Shown: piece by piece, positions 27,079-36,313 of the stretch
Layout of the letters: each line of letters begins with the position of its first letter
Position numbering within the stretch: position 1 is the first letter of the stretch
Origin: Arthrobacter tumbae
GTDB taxonomy: Bacteria; Actinomycetota; Actinomycetes; Actinomycetales; Micrococcaceae
NCBI RefSeq assembly: GCF_016907495.1
Contig: NZ_JAFBCC010000001.1
Coordinates: forward strand, 3,286,001 to 3,350,000
Direction: 5' to 3'
DNA: 64,000 nt
The notes under the pieces: model-generated
Database searches by the model: none
Told to the model about the DNA's origin: nothing
What the model saw: the letters and a program-made list of their open reading frames with translations, nothing else
Program-made: the position numbers and the translations under genes

Positions 27079-28980
27079 ATGACAGATGAGCCCGCGAAGC
27101 ACACGTCCACGCCACTGGAGGACTACGCCCTCCTGTCCGATCTGGGTACAGGGCCGCTGGTATCCCGGAACGGCAGTATCGACTGGCTGTGTTTTCCGCG
27201 GTTCGATTCCCCCTCGGTATTCGCGGCCCTGCTTGGGTCGCCGGAAGACGGCAGGTGGAAGGTTTCCGCCTCTGACGGCGAGGTGATTTCCCGGCGATAT
27301 CTGCCGCGCACCTTTGTGCTTGAGACCATCTGGAGCACCCCTACAGGAAAGATGGTGGTCACCGACTTCCTCCCGCCTGGCGACGAACAGTCGGATCTGG
27401 TGCGCCGGGTGGAATGTGTCGAGGGCACCGTAGAGGTGGAGCACGACCTGCGCATCCGATTCGACTATGCACGGGCGAAGCCCTGGACGCGGCGGGTTGA
27501 TTTGGAAAAGGTCGGCTCCTGCGGATTGCTGTCGGTGGCCGGGCCGGATGCGATGCTGTTGACGGGTCCGTTGCTGCATCCGCATGAGTCCCGGCGGAAA
27601 GAGCCCCAAGCCGGCATGGAGGACCGCCACGAGGCCTCTGCCGAGGGCCACGCGGACGACTATCAGGGCGCCGTCTCCAATCGACTGAGCGGCGTCTTTC
27701 CGCTTGCAGCCGGCGAATCCGAAAGCTGGGTGCTTACCTGGCACCAGTCGCACGGGGACCTCCCTACCGCAGCAGACCCAGACAGAGCTCTGGAAGCGAC
27801 GATCGCGTATTGGACAGATTGGTCCTCCCGGGTGGAGGTCAACGATCGGCAAGACGAGGCCGTACTGCGCTCGCTGATGGTGCTGCGTGCCCTCACCCAC
27901 GGCAGAACCGGCGGCATCGTGGCTGCGGCCACCACGTCCCTGCCGGAGGAGTTCGGCGGGTCGCGCAACTGGGACTACCGCTACACCTGGCTCCGGGACG
28001 CCGCCTTGACCATCGAGGCGCTCGTTGCGCATGACTTCACCGAAGGTGCGCTGCACTGGCGCAACTGGCTGCTGCGCGCGGTGGCCGGCGATCCGGATCA
28101 GGTCCAGATCATGTACGGCATCGCCGGCGAGCGCCAGCTTCCGGAAAGCGAGCTGGACCACCTGGCCGGCTACGAGAATTCAAAGCCGGTACGAATCGGT
28201 AATGGGGCTGTGGGCCAGTACCAGGCCGACGTCGTCGGGGAAGTCCTGCTCGCCCTCGCCGCGCTGAGGGACGCAGGGGCAGCCGAGGGCGAGTACTCAT
28301 GGGGGCTGCAAAAGAACCTCCTGCGGTTCTGTGAGCAGAACCTTGGCCGGAAAGGCCACGGCATCTGGGAGATGCGCGGGGAGGCTGAGTTCTTCGTTCA
28401 CGGGCGCGTGATGATGTGGGCGGCCTTCGATCAGGGAATCCGGGCTGTGCGGGAGCACGGTCTGGAGGGGCCTGCGGAACGGTGGGAGGGCCTTCGGGAC
28501 CGGCTCCGCCAGGAAATAATGGAGCGCGGATTCAACGCCGAGCTCAACTCCTTCACCCAGACGTATTCGAACAATGAGGTGGACGCGTCCCTGCTGCAAC
28601 TGCCCCACACGGGGTTTGTGGCCAGCGATGACCCGAAGATGCTCGGCACAGTCGCGCGCATCGAGGCTCAGTTGCAGGATGAGCATGGTCTCCTGCACCG
28701 CTACCGGACAGCATCAGGCCTCGACGGTCTGGAGGGCCACGAATATCCGTTCCTGATCTGCACGTTCTGGCTCGTGGAGCAGTACGCCGACAGCGGCCGC
28801 ACCCAAGATGCCACGGCGTTGCTTGACCGGCTCACCGGCTATGCGAATGACCTCGGCCTTTATGCTGAAGAGTACGACCCGATCAGCGGGCGGCTGGCAG
28901 GGAACTTTCCACAGGCGTTCAGTCATCTAGGCTTTATTCGTGCCTCGGACGCGGTCAACAGGGCACGCGTCCGGCCCTAA
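27079..28980 (+). CDS. Glycoside hydrolase family 15 protein (trehalase or glucoamylase)
   Basis: 633 residues. The N-terminal beta-sandwich starts LEDYALLSDLGTGPLVSRNGSIDWLCFPRFDSPSVFAALLG. The (alpha/alpha)6 catalytic domain contains GNWDYRYTWLRDAALTIEAL and GIWEMRGEAEFFVHGRVMMWAAFDQGIR, where GH15 catalytic glutamates lie. Mycobacterial proteins of this architecture hydrolyse trehalose. ATG 27079 is preferred over a TTG four codons upstream. There is no signal peptide, so it is cytosolic. It starts 8 bp after the oxidoreductase gene but looks unrelated in function. Confidence 0.92.
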   Translation: MTDEPAKHTSTPLEDYALLSDLGTGPLVSRNGSIDWLCFPRFDSPSVFAALLGSPEDGRWKVSASDGEVISRRYLPRTFVLETIWSTPTGKMVVTDFLPPGDEQSDLVRRVECVEGTVEVEHDLRIRFDYARAKPWTRRVDLEKVGSCGLLSVAGPDAMLLTGPLLHPHESRRKEPQAGMEDRHEASAEGHADDYQGAVSNRLSGVFPLAAGESESWVLTWHQSHGDLPTAADPDRALEATIAYWTDWSSRVEVNDRQDEAVLRSLMVLRALTHGRTGGIVAAATTSLPEEFGGSRNWDYRYTWLRDAALTIEALVAHDFTEGALHWRNWLLRAVAGDPDQVQIMYGIAGERQLPESELDHLAGYENSKPVRIGNGAVGQYQADVVGEVLLALAALRDAGAAEGEYSWGLQKNLLRFCEQNLGRKGHGIWEMRGEAEFFVHGRVMMWAAFDQGIRAVREHGLEGPAERWEGLRDRLRQEIMERGFNAELNSFTQTYSNNEVDASLLQLPHTGFVASDDPKMLGTVARIEAQLQDEHGLLHRYRTASGLDGLEGHEYPFLICTFWLVEQYADSGRTQDATALLDRLTGYANDLGLYAEEYDPISGRLAGNFPQAFSHLGFIRASDAVNRARVRP

Positions 28981-29016
28981 CTGAACCTTTCCCTCAGGAG
29001 CGTGTTTACTCACACC

Positions 29017-29793
29017 ATGGCAGATTCCTATTACCGTCCGGCGGGCGGGGGCCGGTTCGAGGCCACGGTTCATGCACAGGGAGCCTGGAACGCGCACGAG
29101 CAGCACATGGCGCCCGCCTCCGGTCTGCTCGCGCATTGCCTTGAGCAGTTCCAGCCGCGTCCAGAGCTGCAGATGGCGCGCATCTCATACGAGATTCTGG
29201 GCCTCATACCCTTGGAGACCGTTGAGGTGGCCACCCGCATGGTGCGACCCGGGAAAACCATCGAGTTGCTGGAAGCGGAGATGAATCATGGCGGGCGGAC
29301 GGCGATCCGCGCCCGCGCCTGGCGGTTGGCCACGAGCGATACCTCGTCCGTCGCGGCGCTTGAGGATGCCTCCATGCCGGGGCCTGACGAGGGCGAGGAA
29401 CACGACGCCGTTGCAGAGTGGCCCGGAGGTTATATCCAGTCGATCGATGTCCGCAAGGTCGAAGGCCACCGGCCGGGGCGGGGCAGGGTCTGGCTACGGA
29501 CGCCCCACCCGCTCGTGGAGGGTGAAGCGTCGTCGGACCCGGCCCGGCTGATCGGGCTCATCGACACCGCGAACGGTATCGCCACGCGGGTTCCTCCCGG
29601 ACCCGGCAGCTGGGCATTCCCAAATGTCGATCTTCAGGTACACCTTCACCGCTCGCCCGCAGGCCAGTGGCTCGGTCTCGATACCCGGGTGAGTTTCGGG
29701 CGGGATGGAATCGGGCTGACCTCGTCCGTCCTGCACGACCTCGACGGACCATTCGGCCGGAGTGAACAGATCCTCACCCTGCGCAAGCTCTGA
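29017..29793 (+). CDS. Thioesterase family protein (TesB-like double hot-dog)
   Basis: 258 residues. An N-terminal hot-dog domain (MAPASGLLAHCLEQFQ...ISYEILGLIPLETVEVATRMVRPGKTIELLEAEM) is followed by a second half ending in GLDTRVSFGRDGIGLTSSVLHDLDGPFGRSEQILTLR, which is the acyl-CoA thioesterase C-terminal pattern. The substrate is unknown. The start is ambiguous: AGGAG at 28996-29000 is too close to GTG 29002 and rather far from ATG 29017. A strong hairpin follows the gene. Confidence 0.85.
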   Translation: MADSYYRPAGGGRFEATVHAQGAWNAHEQHMAPASGLLAHCLEQFQPRPELQMARISYEILGLIPLETVEVATRMVRPGKTIELLEAEMNHGGRTAIRARAWRLATSDTSSVAALEDASMPGPDEGEEHDAVAEWPGGYIQSIDVRKVEGHRPGRGRVWLRTPHPLVEGEASSDPARLIGLIDTANGIATRVPPGPGSWAFPNVDLQVHLHRSPAGQWLGLDTRVSFGRDGIGLTSSVLHDLDGPFGRSEQILTLRKL

Positions 29794-29805
29794 CCCGCGT
29801 TGATT

Positions 29806-29843
29806 TGACACACCCCTTATGGCCCGGCAAAAGGGGTGTGTCA
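29806..29843 (+). terminator. Hairpin after the thioesterase gene
   Basis: TGACACACCCCTT (29806-29818) and AAGGGGTGTGTCA (29831-29843) form a perfect 13-bp stem with a 12-nt loop. There is no T tract on the plus strand. Its stem sequence closely resembles the terminator at 35851-35894. Confidence 0.6.
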
Positions 29844-29957
29844 TGACAAGTCAACGGGTGGGGCAAGGGAATGCGGCGGGCACCGTCGTCGTTGGCAGAC
29901 TGTGTAACCGCGCTCACAGCCAGCCGGCGCTGAGTCGTTCAGAGGATTGAGGACATC

Positions 29958-30242
29958 ATGGCCAAGGCAGTCTGGAACAATCAGGTCATTGCGGAGTCTG
30001 ACTCCACCGAAATGGTCGAGGGGAACCACTACTTTCCGAAGGAAAGCGTGAAGCAGGAGTTACTCCGATCGAGTGACATGCACACCACGTGTCCCTGGAA
30101 GGGTGAGGCGAGCTACTTCAGCCTCGAGGTTGACGGCCAAAGCAATCCCGATGCTGCGTGGACCTACCCGGAGCCGAAGGAAGCCGCCGCGAACATCAAG
30201 GATCACGTGGCGTTCTGGCGCGGCGTGACTGTCACTGACTGA
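29958..30242 (+). CDS. DUF427 domain protein
   Basis: 94 residues, the whole protein being one DUF427 domain: KAVWNNQVIAESDSTEMVEGNHYFP, then HTTCPWKGEASYFSLEVDG and the end AAWTYPEPKEAAANIKDHVAFWRGVTV. It is a small cytosolic beta-rich protein of unknown function, common in actinobacteria. AGAGGATTGAGG lies before the ATG. It is 38 bp ahead of the aldo/keto reductase and may be cotranscribed. Confidence 0.92.
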   Translation: MAKAVWNNQVIAESDSTEMVEGNHYFPKESVKQELLRSSDMHTTCPWKGEASYFSLEVDGQSNPDAAWTYPEPKEAAANIKDHVAFWRGVTVTD

Positions 30243-30280
30243 AGCGCAGTGCACGCACAATCACCTATACAGGAGTGTTG

Positions 30281-31309
30281 ATGGAATACAGGAACCTCGG
30301 AAGCAGCGGAACATCGGTCTCGGCCTATGCGCTGGGCACCATGACGTTCGGCGCCGAAGCCGATGAAGCAGCGTCACACGCGATCCTCGATGACTATGCC
30401 GCCGCCGGAGGCAACCTCATCGACACCGCCGATGTCTACACCGCCGGAGCTTCCGAGGAGATCATCGGGCGCTGGCTGGCGAAGAGCTCATCCGCTTCCG
30501 ACATGATCCTGGCGACGAAGGGCCGGTTCCCGATGGGTAAGGGCCCCAACGATCTGGGTCTCTCCCGCCGGCACCTTCGGCTGGCGCTCGATGCCTCGCT
30601 CAAGCGGCTCAACGTCGATCACATCGACCTGTACCAGATGCACTCCTGGGACCCGCTGACTCCGCTGGAGGAGACGCTCGGATTCCTACACGACGCCGTC
30701 AGCGCGGGCAAAATCAGTTACTACGGCTTCTCGAACTACACCGGTTGGCAGCTGACCAAGGCCGTCGGCATTGCGAAGGCGCGCGGCTGGGACCTGCCGG
30801 TCACCCTTCAGCCGCAGTACAGTCTTCTGGTGCGCGGGATCGAGTCGGAGATTGTGCCGGCAGCGCTCGACGCCGGTATGGGCTTACTGCCGTGGTCACC
30901 GCTGGGCGGGGGCTGGCTCACCGGAAAGTACAAGCGGGACACCGCACCCAAGGGCGCTACCCGTCTCGGCGAGAACCCGGACCGCGGCATGGAAGCCTGG
31001 AAGAAGCGCAACGCGCAGGAGCGCACGTGGGCTGTCATCGACGTCGTCATCGGTATCGCTGAGGCGCGTAATGTCAGCGCGTCTCAGGTGGCGCTGGCCT
31101 GGGTTGCGCAGCAGCCCGCTGTCACGTCGGTCATTCTCGGTGCGCGCACCACTGAGCAGCTTGCGGACAACCTCGGGGCAGCGGCCCTGACGCTGAGCAG
31201 CGACGAGGTGGAACAGCTGTCAGCCGCCAGTGCACCGGATGTTGCTGATTATCCCTACGGAACGCCCGGCGTTGAGCAGCGAAGCCGCTCTATTGACGGC
31301 GGCCGCTAA
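30281..31309 (+). CDS. Aldo/keto reductase
   Basis: 342 residues, NADPH-dependent (alpha/beta)8 barrel. Tetrad residues are visible: Asp and Tyr in LIDTADVYTAGASEE, Lys in ILATKGRFPMG and His in DLYQMHSWDP. The late VTSVILGARTTEQLADNL contacts the cofactor phosphate. ATG 30281 is chosen because AGGAG at 30271-30275 is five bases upstream; in-frame GTG and TTG codons directly before it overlap that site. The substrate cannot be assigned. Confidence 0.94.
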   Translation: MEYRNLGSSGTSVSAYALGTMTFGAEADEAASHAILDDYAAAGGNLIDTADVYTAGASEEIIGRWLAKSSSASDMILATKGRFPMGKGPNDLGLSRRHLRLALDASLKRLNVDHIDLYQMHSWDPLTPLEETLGFLHDAVSAGKISYYGFSNYTGWQLTKAVGIAKARGWDLPVTLQPQYSLLVRGIESEIVPAALDAGMGLLPWSPLGGGWLTGKYKRDTAPKGATRLGENPDRGMEAWKKRNAQERTWAVIDVVIGIAEARNVSASQVALAWVAQQPAVTSVILGARTTEQLADNLGAAALTLSSDEVEQLSAASAPDVADYPYGTPGVEQRSRSIDGGR

Positions 31310-31323
31310 GGAGCCTGAGGCAG

Positions 31324-32094
31324 ATGGTTCCCCGTCCCTGGTCTGAAGGGCGCCTGCAGGTCCTGCACGAGGCGTCGTCCGGTGCAGCAGCGGACATGGA
31401 GCGCGGACTGACGCTTCTGCGTGCAGCGGCCGCCGGGGGTTTCGGGCCGACGCTCCGGCTCTACCGCCCCCAGCCCACCGTCGCGTTCGGGCAGCGGGAC
31501 ACCCGCCTGCCCGGTTTCGAGGCGGCGTCGGACGCCGCCCGGGCGCACGGGTTCGCCCCACTCGTGCGAAAGGCCGGGGGAAGGGCCGCTGCGTACCACG
31601 AGGGGTGCCTGATTGTTGATCACATCGAGCCTCACCACGATGCGGTCGCCGGATCCCAGGCCCGGTTTCGGCTGCTCGGCGAGATCCTTGCAGAGTCGCT
31701 GCGGCGGGTCGGCGTCGATGCCCGGATGGGACAGATCCCCGGGGAATACTGCCCCGGCGAATTCAGCGTGCACGGGGTGGACGGCACCCACGCGGTAAAA
31801 CTCGTCGGCACGGCTCAACGCGTTATCTCCGGTGCATGGCTCTTTTCCTCGGTGATCGTGGTGGAGGACTCTGCGTCGATCAGATCAGTCCTCGAAGCGA
31901 CGTATACGGCGCTGGAACTTCCGTGGCAGCCGTCAACGGCGGGCGCGGCGGAAGACCTCGTCCCCGGTCTCACCGTAGATGCGGTGGCAGGCGCCGTCGT
32001 CACCGCCTACGAGGACGCTGTCGCCTTCGGTTCAGTGAGCATGACGACCGATAGTAAGCCAGCTTCCCTTGTGGCTCTCCGCCGATCGCCGTAG
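31324..32094 (+). CDS. Lipoate/biotin protein ligase-like protein (LplA/LipB fold)
   Basis: 256 residues of the BPL/LplA/LipB fold. The ligand loop is RKAGGRAAAYHEGCLIVD, where LplA has RRSGGGAVYHD. The conserved catalytic Lys is in THAVKLVGTAQRVISGAWLFSSVIVV. There is no accessory C-terminal domain. It starts 14 bp after the aldo/keto reductase. Ligase, lipoyl transferase or octanoyl transfer activity cannot be separated from sequence; the altered loop (GGRAA) argues for a divergent role. Confidence 0.85.
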   Translation: MVPRPWSEGRLQVLHEASSGAAADMERGLTLLRAAAAGGFGPTLRLYRPQPTVAFGQRDTRLPGFEAASDAARAHGFAPLVRKAGGRAAAYHEGCLIVDHIEPHHDAVAGSQARFRLLGEILAESLRRVGVDARMGQIPGEYCPGEFSVHGVDGTHAVKLVGTAQRVISGAWLFSSVIVVEDSASIRSVLEATYTALELPWQPSTAGAAEDLVPGLTVDAVAGAVVTAYEDAVAFGSVSMTTDSKPASLVALRRSP

Positions 32095-32154
32095 CGTGGC
32101 TGGGAGCGGCATCCCGCCGCTATCCACTTCACACGGGATGGAAGGAGCAGCACC

Positions 32155-33363
32155 ATGAAAGCTGTTATCTGGCACGGAGAGGGCGATATCCGCCTGGACG
32201 AGGTCGCCGATCCGACTGTGCAGGATCCCAACGACGCAATCGTCCGGATCACCCGCAGCGCTATCTGCGGAACGGATCTTCACTTCGTCCGCGGCACCAT
32301 GGCCGGCATGCAGGAGGGCACCATTCTGGGCCACGAAGCCGTAGGGGTGGTGGAGGAAACCGGCAAGGCAGTTCGCGGATTCAGTCCCGGCGACCGCGTG
32401 ATCATCTGCTCAACCATGTCGTGCGGGGTTTGCCCGCAATGCCGTCGGGGACACACCGCCCAGTGCGACGTCGCCAACCCCAATGGACCGCAGGCGGGCA
32501 CCTGCTTCTTCGGCGGACCTCAGACAACCGGGCCGGTGAACGGCCTGCAGGCAGAGTACGCCCGTGTTCCCTTCGCAGGTAACACGCTGATTCCGGTTCC
32601 CGACAACGTTTCCGACGATCAGGCGATCCTGCTCTCCGACATCTTCCCTACCGCCTGGTTCGGCGCCGAGTTGGCGGGCATCCGTCGGGGAGACACCGTG
32701 GCCGTGTACGGTGCCGGCGTCGTCGGGCAGCTCGCTGTCGCCTCGGCCTTCCGGCAGGGCGCGGCGCGTGTGTGGGCCATCGACGGCGTCGAGACCCGGC
32801 TGGTGCAGGCGCTCGAGCAGAATGCCGAGGTGATCGACTTCAACAGGGAAGATCCGGTCGAGGCGCTGAAGGAGGCCACCCTTGGAGCTGGCGTCGATGC
32901 TGTGATCGACGCCGTCGGTGTGGACGCCCAGAGCCCGTCGTCCGGTCCGGCTGCCCCGGATAGCGAAGAGCGTGAACAGTTCGATCAGGAACTCGGGCAG
33001 GTTGCGCCAAAAACCAACGTTCAGGGAGAGAACTGGGTGCCCGGCGATGCACCCAGCCAAGCCGCGCAGTGGGCTGTCGAGACGGTGGCCAAGAACGGCC
33101 GGATCGGCATCATCGGGGTGTATCCACCGCAGCTGACCTCCTTTCCCATCGGGCAGGCCATGAACAAAAACCTGACCATCCGGATGGGTAACTGCAACCA
33201 CAAATCCGTTGCGCCGCCGTTGCTTGACCTCGTTGCGTCGGGCGTATTCGACCCGACACGGTTCATCACCCAACACGAAGAGGTGCCAGATGCGGTGGAC
33301 GCCTACCGCACCTTCGACCGCAGGGAAGAAGGCTGGCTCAAGACAGTCCTGGACGTTCAGTAG
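32155..33363 (+). CDS. Zinc-dependent alcohol dehydrogenase (formaldehyde dehydrogenase-like MDR)
   Basis: 402 residues. Zinc ligands are in AICGTDLHF and LGHEAVGVVEETG, the structural-zinc lobe is CGVCPQCRRGHTAQC, and the Rossmann motif is VAVYGAGVVGQLAVA. An insert of about 45 residues after VDAVIDAVGVDA is typical of the glutathione-independent formaldehyde dehydrogenase-like branch. The substrate is unknown; the formaldehyde-detoxification genes 2 kb downstream fit. A hairpin follows the gene. Confidence 0.92.
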   Translation: MKAVIWHGEGDIRLDEVADPTVQDPNDAIVRITRSAICGTDLHFVRGTMAGMQEGTILGHEAVGVVEETGKAVRGFSPGDRVIICSTMSCGVCPQCRRGHTAQCDVANPNGPQAGTCFFGGPQTTGPVNGLQAEYARVPFAGNTLIPVPDNVSDDQAILLSDIFPTAWFGAELAGIRRGDTVAVYGAGVVGQLAVASAFRQGAARVWAIDGVETRLVQALEQNAEVIDFNREDPVEALKEATLGAGVDAVIDAVGVDAQSPSSGPAAPDSEEREQFDQELGQVAPKTNVQGENWVPGDAPSQAAQWAVETVAKNGRIGIIGVYPPQLTSFPIGQAMNKNLTIRMGNCNHKSVAPPLLDLVASGVFDPTRFITQHEEVPDAVDAYRTFDRREEGWLKTVLDVQ

Positions 33364-33384
33364 AAGCCCTCGGGTTGGGTGCCG

Positions 33385-33412
33385 CCGGCGTCGGGCCAAC
33401 CGTCGACGCCGG
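33385..33412 (+). terminator. Hairpin after the alcohol dehydrogenase gene
   Basis: CCGGCGTCG (33385-33393) and CGACGCCGG (33404-33412) form a 9-bp GC-rich stem with a 10-nt loop. No T tract follows. Confidence 0.4.
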
Positions 33413-33436
33413 TGCTGACCGGACGTACCCTGAGCT

Positions 33437-34076
33437 ATGGGCAACCGGATCGCGCCTGGACGTACCCTGATGCTGGTTGTCGCCCATCCGGACGACGACG
33501 CCTATGGGCTCGCCGGTACGGTGGCACTTCACGCCGACGATCCTGATTTCGGCTTCATCCTGGTCCATGCAACAGACGGCGCGGCCGGCGATATAGCTCC
33601 CGGCTTCCCGGCAACCCGCGAAAACCTGGGCCTCATTCGCCGGGAAGAATGCAGGCGTGCCTGGAAAGCGCTCGGTCGCGAGCCGGACAGGCATGAGTGG
33701 CTGAACTACGACGACGGCACCTGCCGGCGGTCCCGGACCGAGGCGGCTTGTTCACGGTGCACTGCGCGAGTCCACGTTCCGTCGCTGGAACGCGGTCCGG
33801 GCGGCGTCGGGAATCGAGCCCTGGGACCCGACCCGCGTCTATCACCTGCGCGGAGTCCCCGATGGCCGGATCGGCATTGAGGTTGACACCTCCGCGGTTG
33901 CACACCGCATCGTGTCCGGACTCAGTGAGCATCGCAGTCAACGCCATGTGATCTACGAACAGGACCGTTCGAACACCCAGTGGGAGCGAACGGTCGGCCG
34001 GGAGAGTCTGGTGATCGCGTGGCCACCGGCGACTCCCGGTGCGCCGCTCCTCACGGATGTGTTCGAAGGCCTGTAG
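33437..34076 (+). pseudogene. PIG-L deacetylase family gene, disrupted by deletion and frameshift
   Basis: The N-terminal 93 residues are a good PIG-L/LmbE start, including the zinc-binding AHPDDD and RREECRRAWKALG, and reach LNYDDG. After about 33720 the frame is lost. From about 33759 a different frame encodes the C-terminal part (ALRESTFRRWNAV, then VYHLRGVPDGRIGIEVDTS) to a TAG at 34074. The segment that should carry the second zinc motif (HPDH) is missing. The family includes MshB and mycothiol conjugate amidase. This copy is presumably dead. Confidence 0.75.
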
Positions 34077-34706
34077 TCAGTGCCCGCGTGCGATCCACTC
34101 TTCGAGGTTCGGCGCTTCCTCGCCGATGCTCGTCGAGTCGCCGTGCCCGGTTCTCACCACAGTGTCTGCGGGCAGGCTGAACAGCTTGGTACGGATGGAT
34201 TCGATGATCGTGGGGAAATCGCTGTAGGACCGGCCGGTTGCTCCCGGCCCGTCCCGGAACAGGGTGTCGCCGCTGAACAGGGTGCCGGCGTCGGGCAGGT
34301 AGAAACAGACCGAGCCGGGGGAGTGACCGGGGGTGTGGATGGCGTGCAGGGTGACTCCGGCGACGCTGAAGGTGTCGCCGTCGGCAATGGTGGCTCCCGG
34401 AACGGTATCCGGATACACCGCGTCCCAGAGCATGCGGTCCTCGGCGTGAAGGTGGATCGGTGCGCGTACTGCGTCAAAGAGGTCACCGACAGCACGAATG
34501 TGATCGTCGTGGCCGTGGGTCAGCAGGATCGCGCGGACCTGCCGCCCGTTGATCTGATCCACGATTGCGTCAGCGTCGTGCGGGGCGTCAATGACAATAC
34601 ATTCGGAGTCGTCGCCGATGATCCAGACGTTGTTGTCCACCTCCCACGTGCCGCCGTCCAGGGAGAATGTACCGGAGGTGACCAGGTGGTCGATACGCGC
34701 GCCCAT
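34077..34706 (-). CDS. MBL-fold metallo-hydrolase (glyoxalase II-like)
   Basis: 209 residues with the metal-binding HGHDDH in LLTHGHDDHIRAVGDL, HTPGHSPGSVCFYLPDAG, LFSGDTLFRDGPG and RTGHGDSTSIGEE. It is translationally coupled to mscR (shared base at 34706). In actinobacteria this pairing is thought to hydrolyse the S-formylmycothiol made by MscR, releasing formate and mycothiol, in the same way FGH follows glutathione-dependent formaldehyde dehydrogenase. Confidence 0.92.
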   Translation of the reverse strand: MGARIDHLVTSGTFSLDGGTWEVDNNVWIIGDDSECIVIDAPHDADAIVDQINGRQVRAILLTHGHDDHIRAVGDLFDAVRAPIHLHAEDRMLWDAVYPDTVPGATIADGDTFSVAGVTLHAIHTPGHSPGSVCFYLPDAGTLFSGDTLFRDGPGATGRSYSDFPTIIESIRTKLFSLPADTVVRTGHGDSTSIGEEAPNLEEWIARGH

Positions 34707-35791
34707 CAGAGCTCCACCACCGAACGCAGCACCACGCCGTCGTGCATTTTGGTGAAAGCTTCCTCAACCTGGTCCAGCGCAATGCGCTCGGTGACGAAAG
34801 CGTCCAGGTCCAGGTTCCCCTGCCGGTAATGATCCACGAGCATCGGGAAGTCGCGTGACGGAAGGCAATCGCCGTACCACGAGGATTTCAGTGCACCTCC
34901 CCGGCCGAACACGTCCAGCAGGGGGAGTTCGAGCGTCATGTCCGGCGTCGGTACGCCGACGAGCACCACGGTGCCCGCGAGGTCACGGGCATAAAACGCC
35001 TGCGTGTAGGTTTCCGGGCGGCCGACGGCGTCGATCACCACATTGGCTCCGTTGCCGTCGGTGAGCCTGCGGATTTCCTCGACCGGGTCGGTGTCCTTGG
35101 AGTTCACCAGGTCGGTGGCGCCCAGGCCCTTGGCGAGTTCCAGTTTGCGGCTGTCGATGTCCACCGCGATGATCCGGGTTGCGCCGGCAAGCTTGGATCC
35201 GGCGACGGCAGCTATGCCCACACCGCCGCAGCCGATGACAGCCACGGAGTCTCCGCGCCGGACATTTCCGGTGTTGATCGCTGCGCCAATGCCCGCCATG
35301 ATCCCGCAACCAAGAAGGCCGACGGCGGCTGCATCTGCATCGGGATCCACCTTGGTGCACTGCCCGGACGCTACGAGGGTCTTCTCGGCGAAGGCTCCGA
35401 TACCGAGGGCGGGGGAGAGCTCCGTGCCGTCCTCAAGCGTCATCTTCTGGGTGGCATTGTGGGTGTTGAAACAGTACTGCGGCTCTCCGCGGAGGCACGC
35501 ACGGCATTGTCCGCAGACAGCCCGCCAGTTGAGAATGACGCGGTCGCCGGGCTGGACGTTGGTCACGTCAGGCCCGACGGCGTTCACGACGCCCGTTGCC
35601 TCATGGCCGAGCAGGAAGGGATAGTCATCGCTGATTCCGCCCTGCTTGTAGTGGAGGTCCGTATGGCATACGCCGCAGGTCAGGATGTCGACAAGTGCCT
35701 CACCCGGTCCCGGATCGGGGACCCTGATGGTGACGACGGTTGCGGGCGCATCCTTTTCCATGACGACGACGCCCTTGACTCTGTGTGCCAT
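34706..35791 (-). CDS. mscR: S-(hydroxymethyl)mycothiol dehydrogenase
   Basis: 361 residues of the class III alcohol dehydrogenase-like MDR branch specific to mycothiol. Zinc ligands are in [11 protein letters not shown] and [10 protein letters not shown], the structural-zinc lobe is [15 protein letters not shown], and the NAD motif is [19 protein letters not shown]. It oxidises the spontaneous adduct of formaldehyde and mycothiol, and also reduces S-nitrosomycothiol. The adjacent metallo-hydrolase completes the pathway. Confidence 0.94.
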   Translation of the reverse strand: MAHRVKGVVVMEKDAPATVVTIRVPDPGPGEALVDILTCGVCHTDLHYKQGGISDDYPFLLGHEATGVVNAVGPDVTNVQPGDRVILNWRAVCGQCRACLRGEPQYCFNTHNATQKMTLEDGTELSPALGIGAFAEKTLVASGQCTKVDPDADAAAVGLLGCGIMAGIGAAINTGNVRRGDSVAVIGCGGVGIAAVAGSKLAGATRIIAVDIDSRKLELAKGLGATDLVNSKDTDPVEEIRRLTDGNGANVVIDAVGRPETYTQAFYARDLAGTVVLVGVPTPDMTLELPLLDVFGRGGALKSSWYGDCLPSRDFPMLVDHYRQGNLDLDAFVTERIALDQVEEAFTKMHDGVVLRSVVEL

Positions 35792-35850
35792 TGAGACAGT
35801 CCTTTTCCTCGAGGGTGGGGGAACGACTCCAGCTTATCGACATTGAAAAA

Positions 35851-35894
35851 GCAGGACACGCCCCATATCCGAGCGGATAAGGGGCGTGTCCTGC
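35851..35894 (-). terminator. Rho-independent terminator of the mycoredoxin gene
   Basis: GCAGGACACGCCCC (35851-35864) and GGGGCGTGTCCTGC (35881-35894) pair perfectly. An inner TATCCG/CGGATA stem follows one mismatch. On the minus strand the stem is followed by five T residues, placing termination just after the mycoredoxin gene. Confidence 0.9.
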
Positions 35895-35910
35895 GAAATC
35901 ACGAGGGTGC

Positions 35911-36168
35911 CTAGGCGGCGACGCGGGCCTTTACCTCGGACGCGGACGGATTGGTGGCCGTGCTGCCGTCCGGAAAGATGACCGTGGGTACGGTCTGATT
36001 TCCGCCGTTGAGCGAGGCGACCAGTTCCGCGGTGCCTTCCACTTCCTCGATGTTGATCTCCTGGTAGCCGATGCCCTGCGCGTCGAGCTGCGACTTGAGC
36101 CTGCGGCAGTAGCCGCACCAGGTGGTGCTGAACATGGTGATGGTACCGGCAGCGGGTGTGTAATCCAC
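35911..36168 (-). CDS. mrx1: Mycoredoxin (glutaredoxin-like)
   Basis: 85 residues. It is a thioredoxin-fold protein with the mycoredoxin motif CGYC in MFSTTWCGYCRRLKSQLDAQG, the cis-Pro TVPTVIF and the C-terminal GSTATNPSASEVKARV. It removes mycothiol from mixed disulfides. The GTG start at 36168 is preferred, with AGAGGAG five bases upstream. It lies next to the mycothiol-dependent formaldehyde genes in the same orientation but is separated from them by a strong terminator. Confidence 0.92.
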   Translation of the reverse strand: MDYTPAAGTITMFSTTWCGYCRRLKSQLDAQGIGYQEINIEEVEGTAELVASLNGGNQTVPTVIFPDGSTATNPSASEVKARVAA

Positions 36169-36313
36169 GGTGCTCCTCTGGAAAGATTGCGGACTCGGCG
36201 AGTCCGCGGATTGTTGCGGTTTCTGTCGGCAAATGTAACGCTTGCGCGCTGTAGTCCATTCCCGGTGCGTCATCAACCGTGGCGCTCAGTGGCTCCTCGC
36301 GTAGTCTCGCCGT

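Noticed and set aside
33697..33951. Separate small gene inside the PIG-L region
   Set aside because: It is a third frame across the damaged centre of the pseudogene; its sequence does not continue either conserved half.
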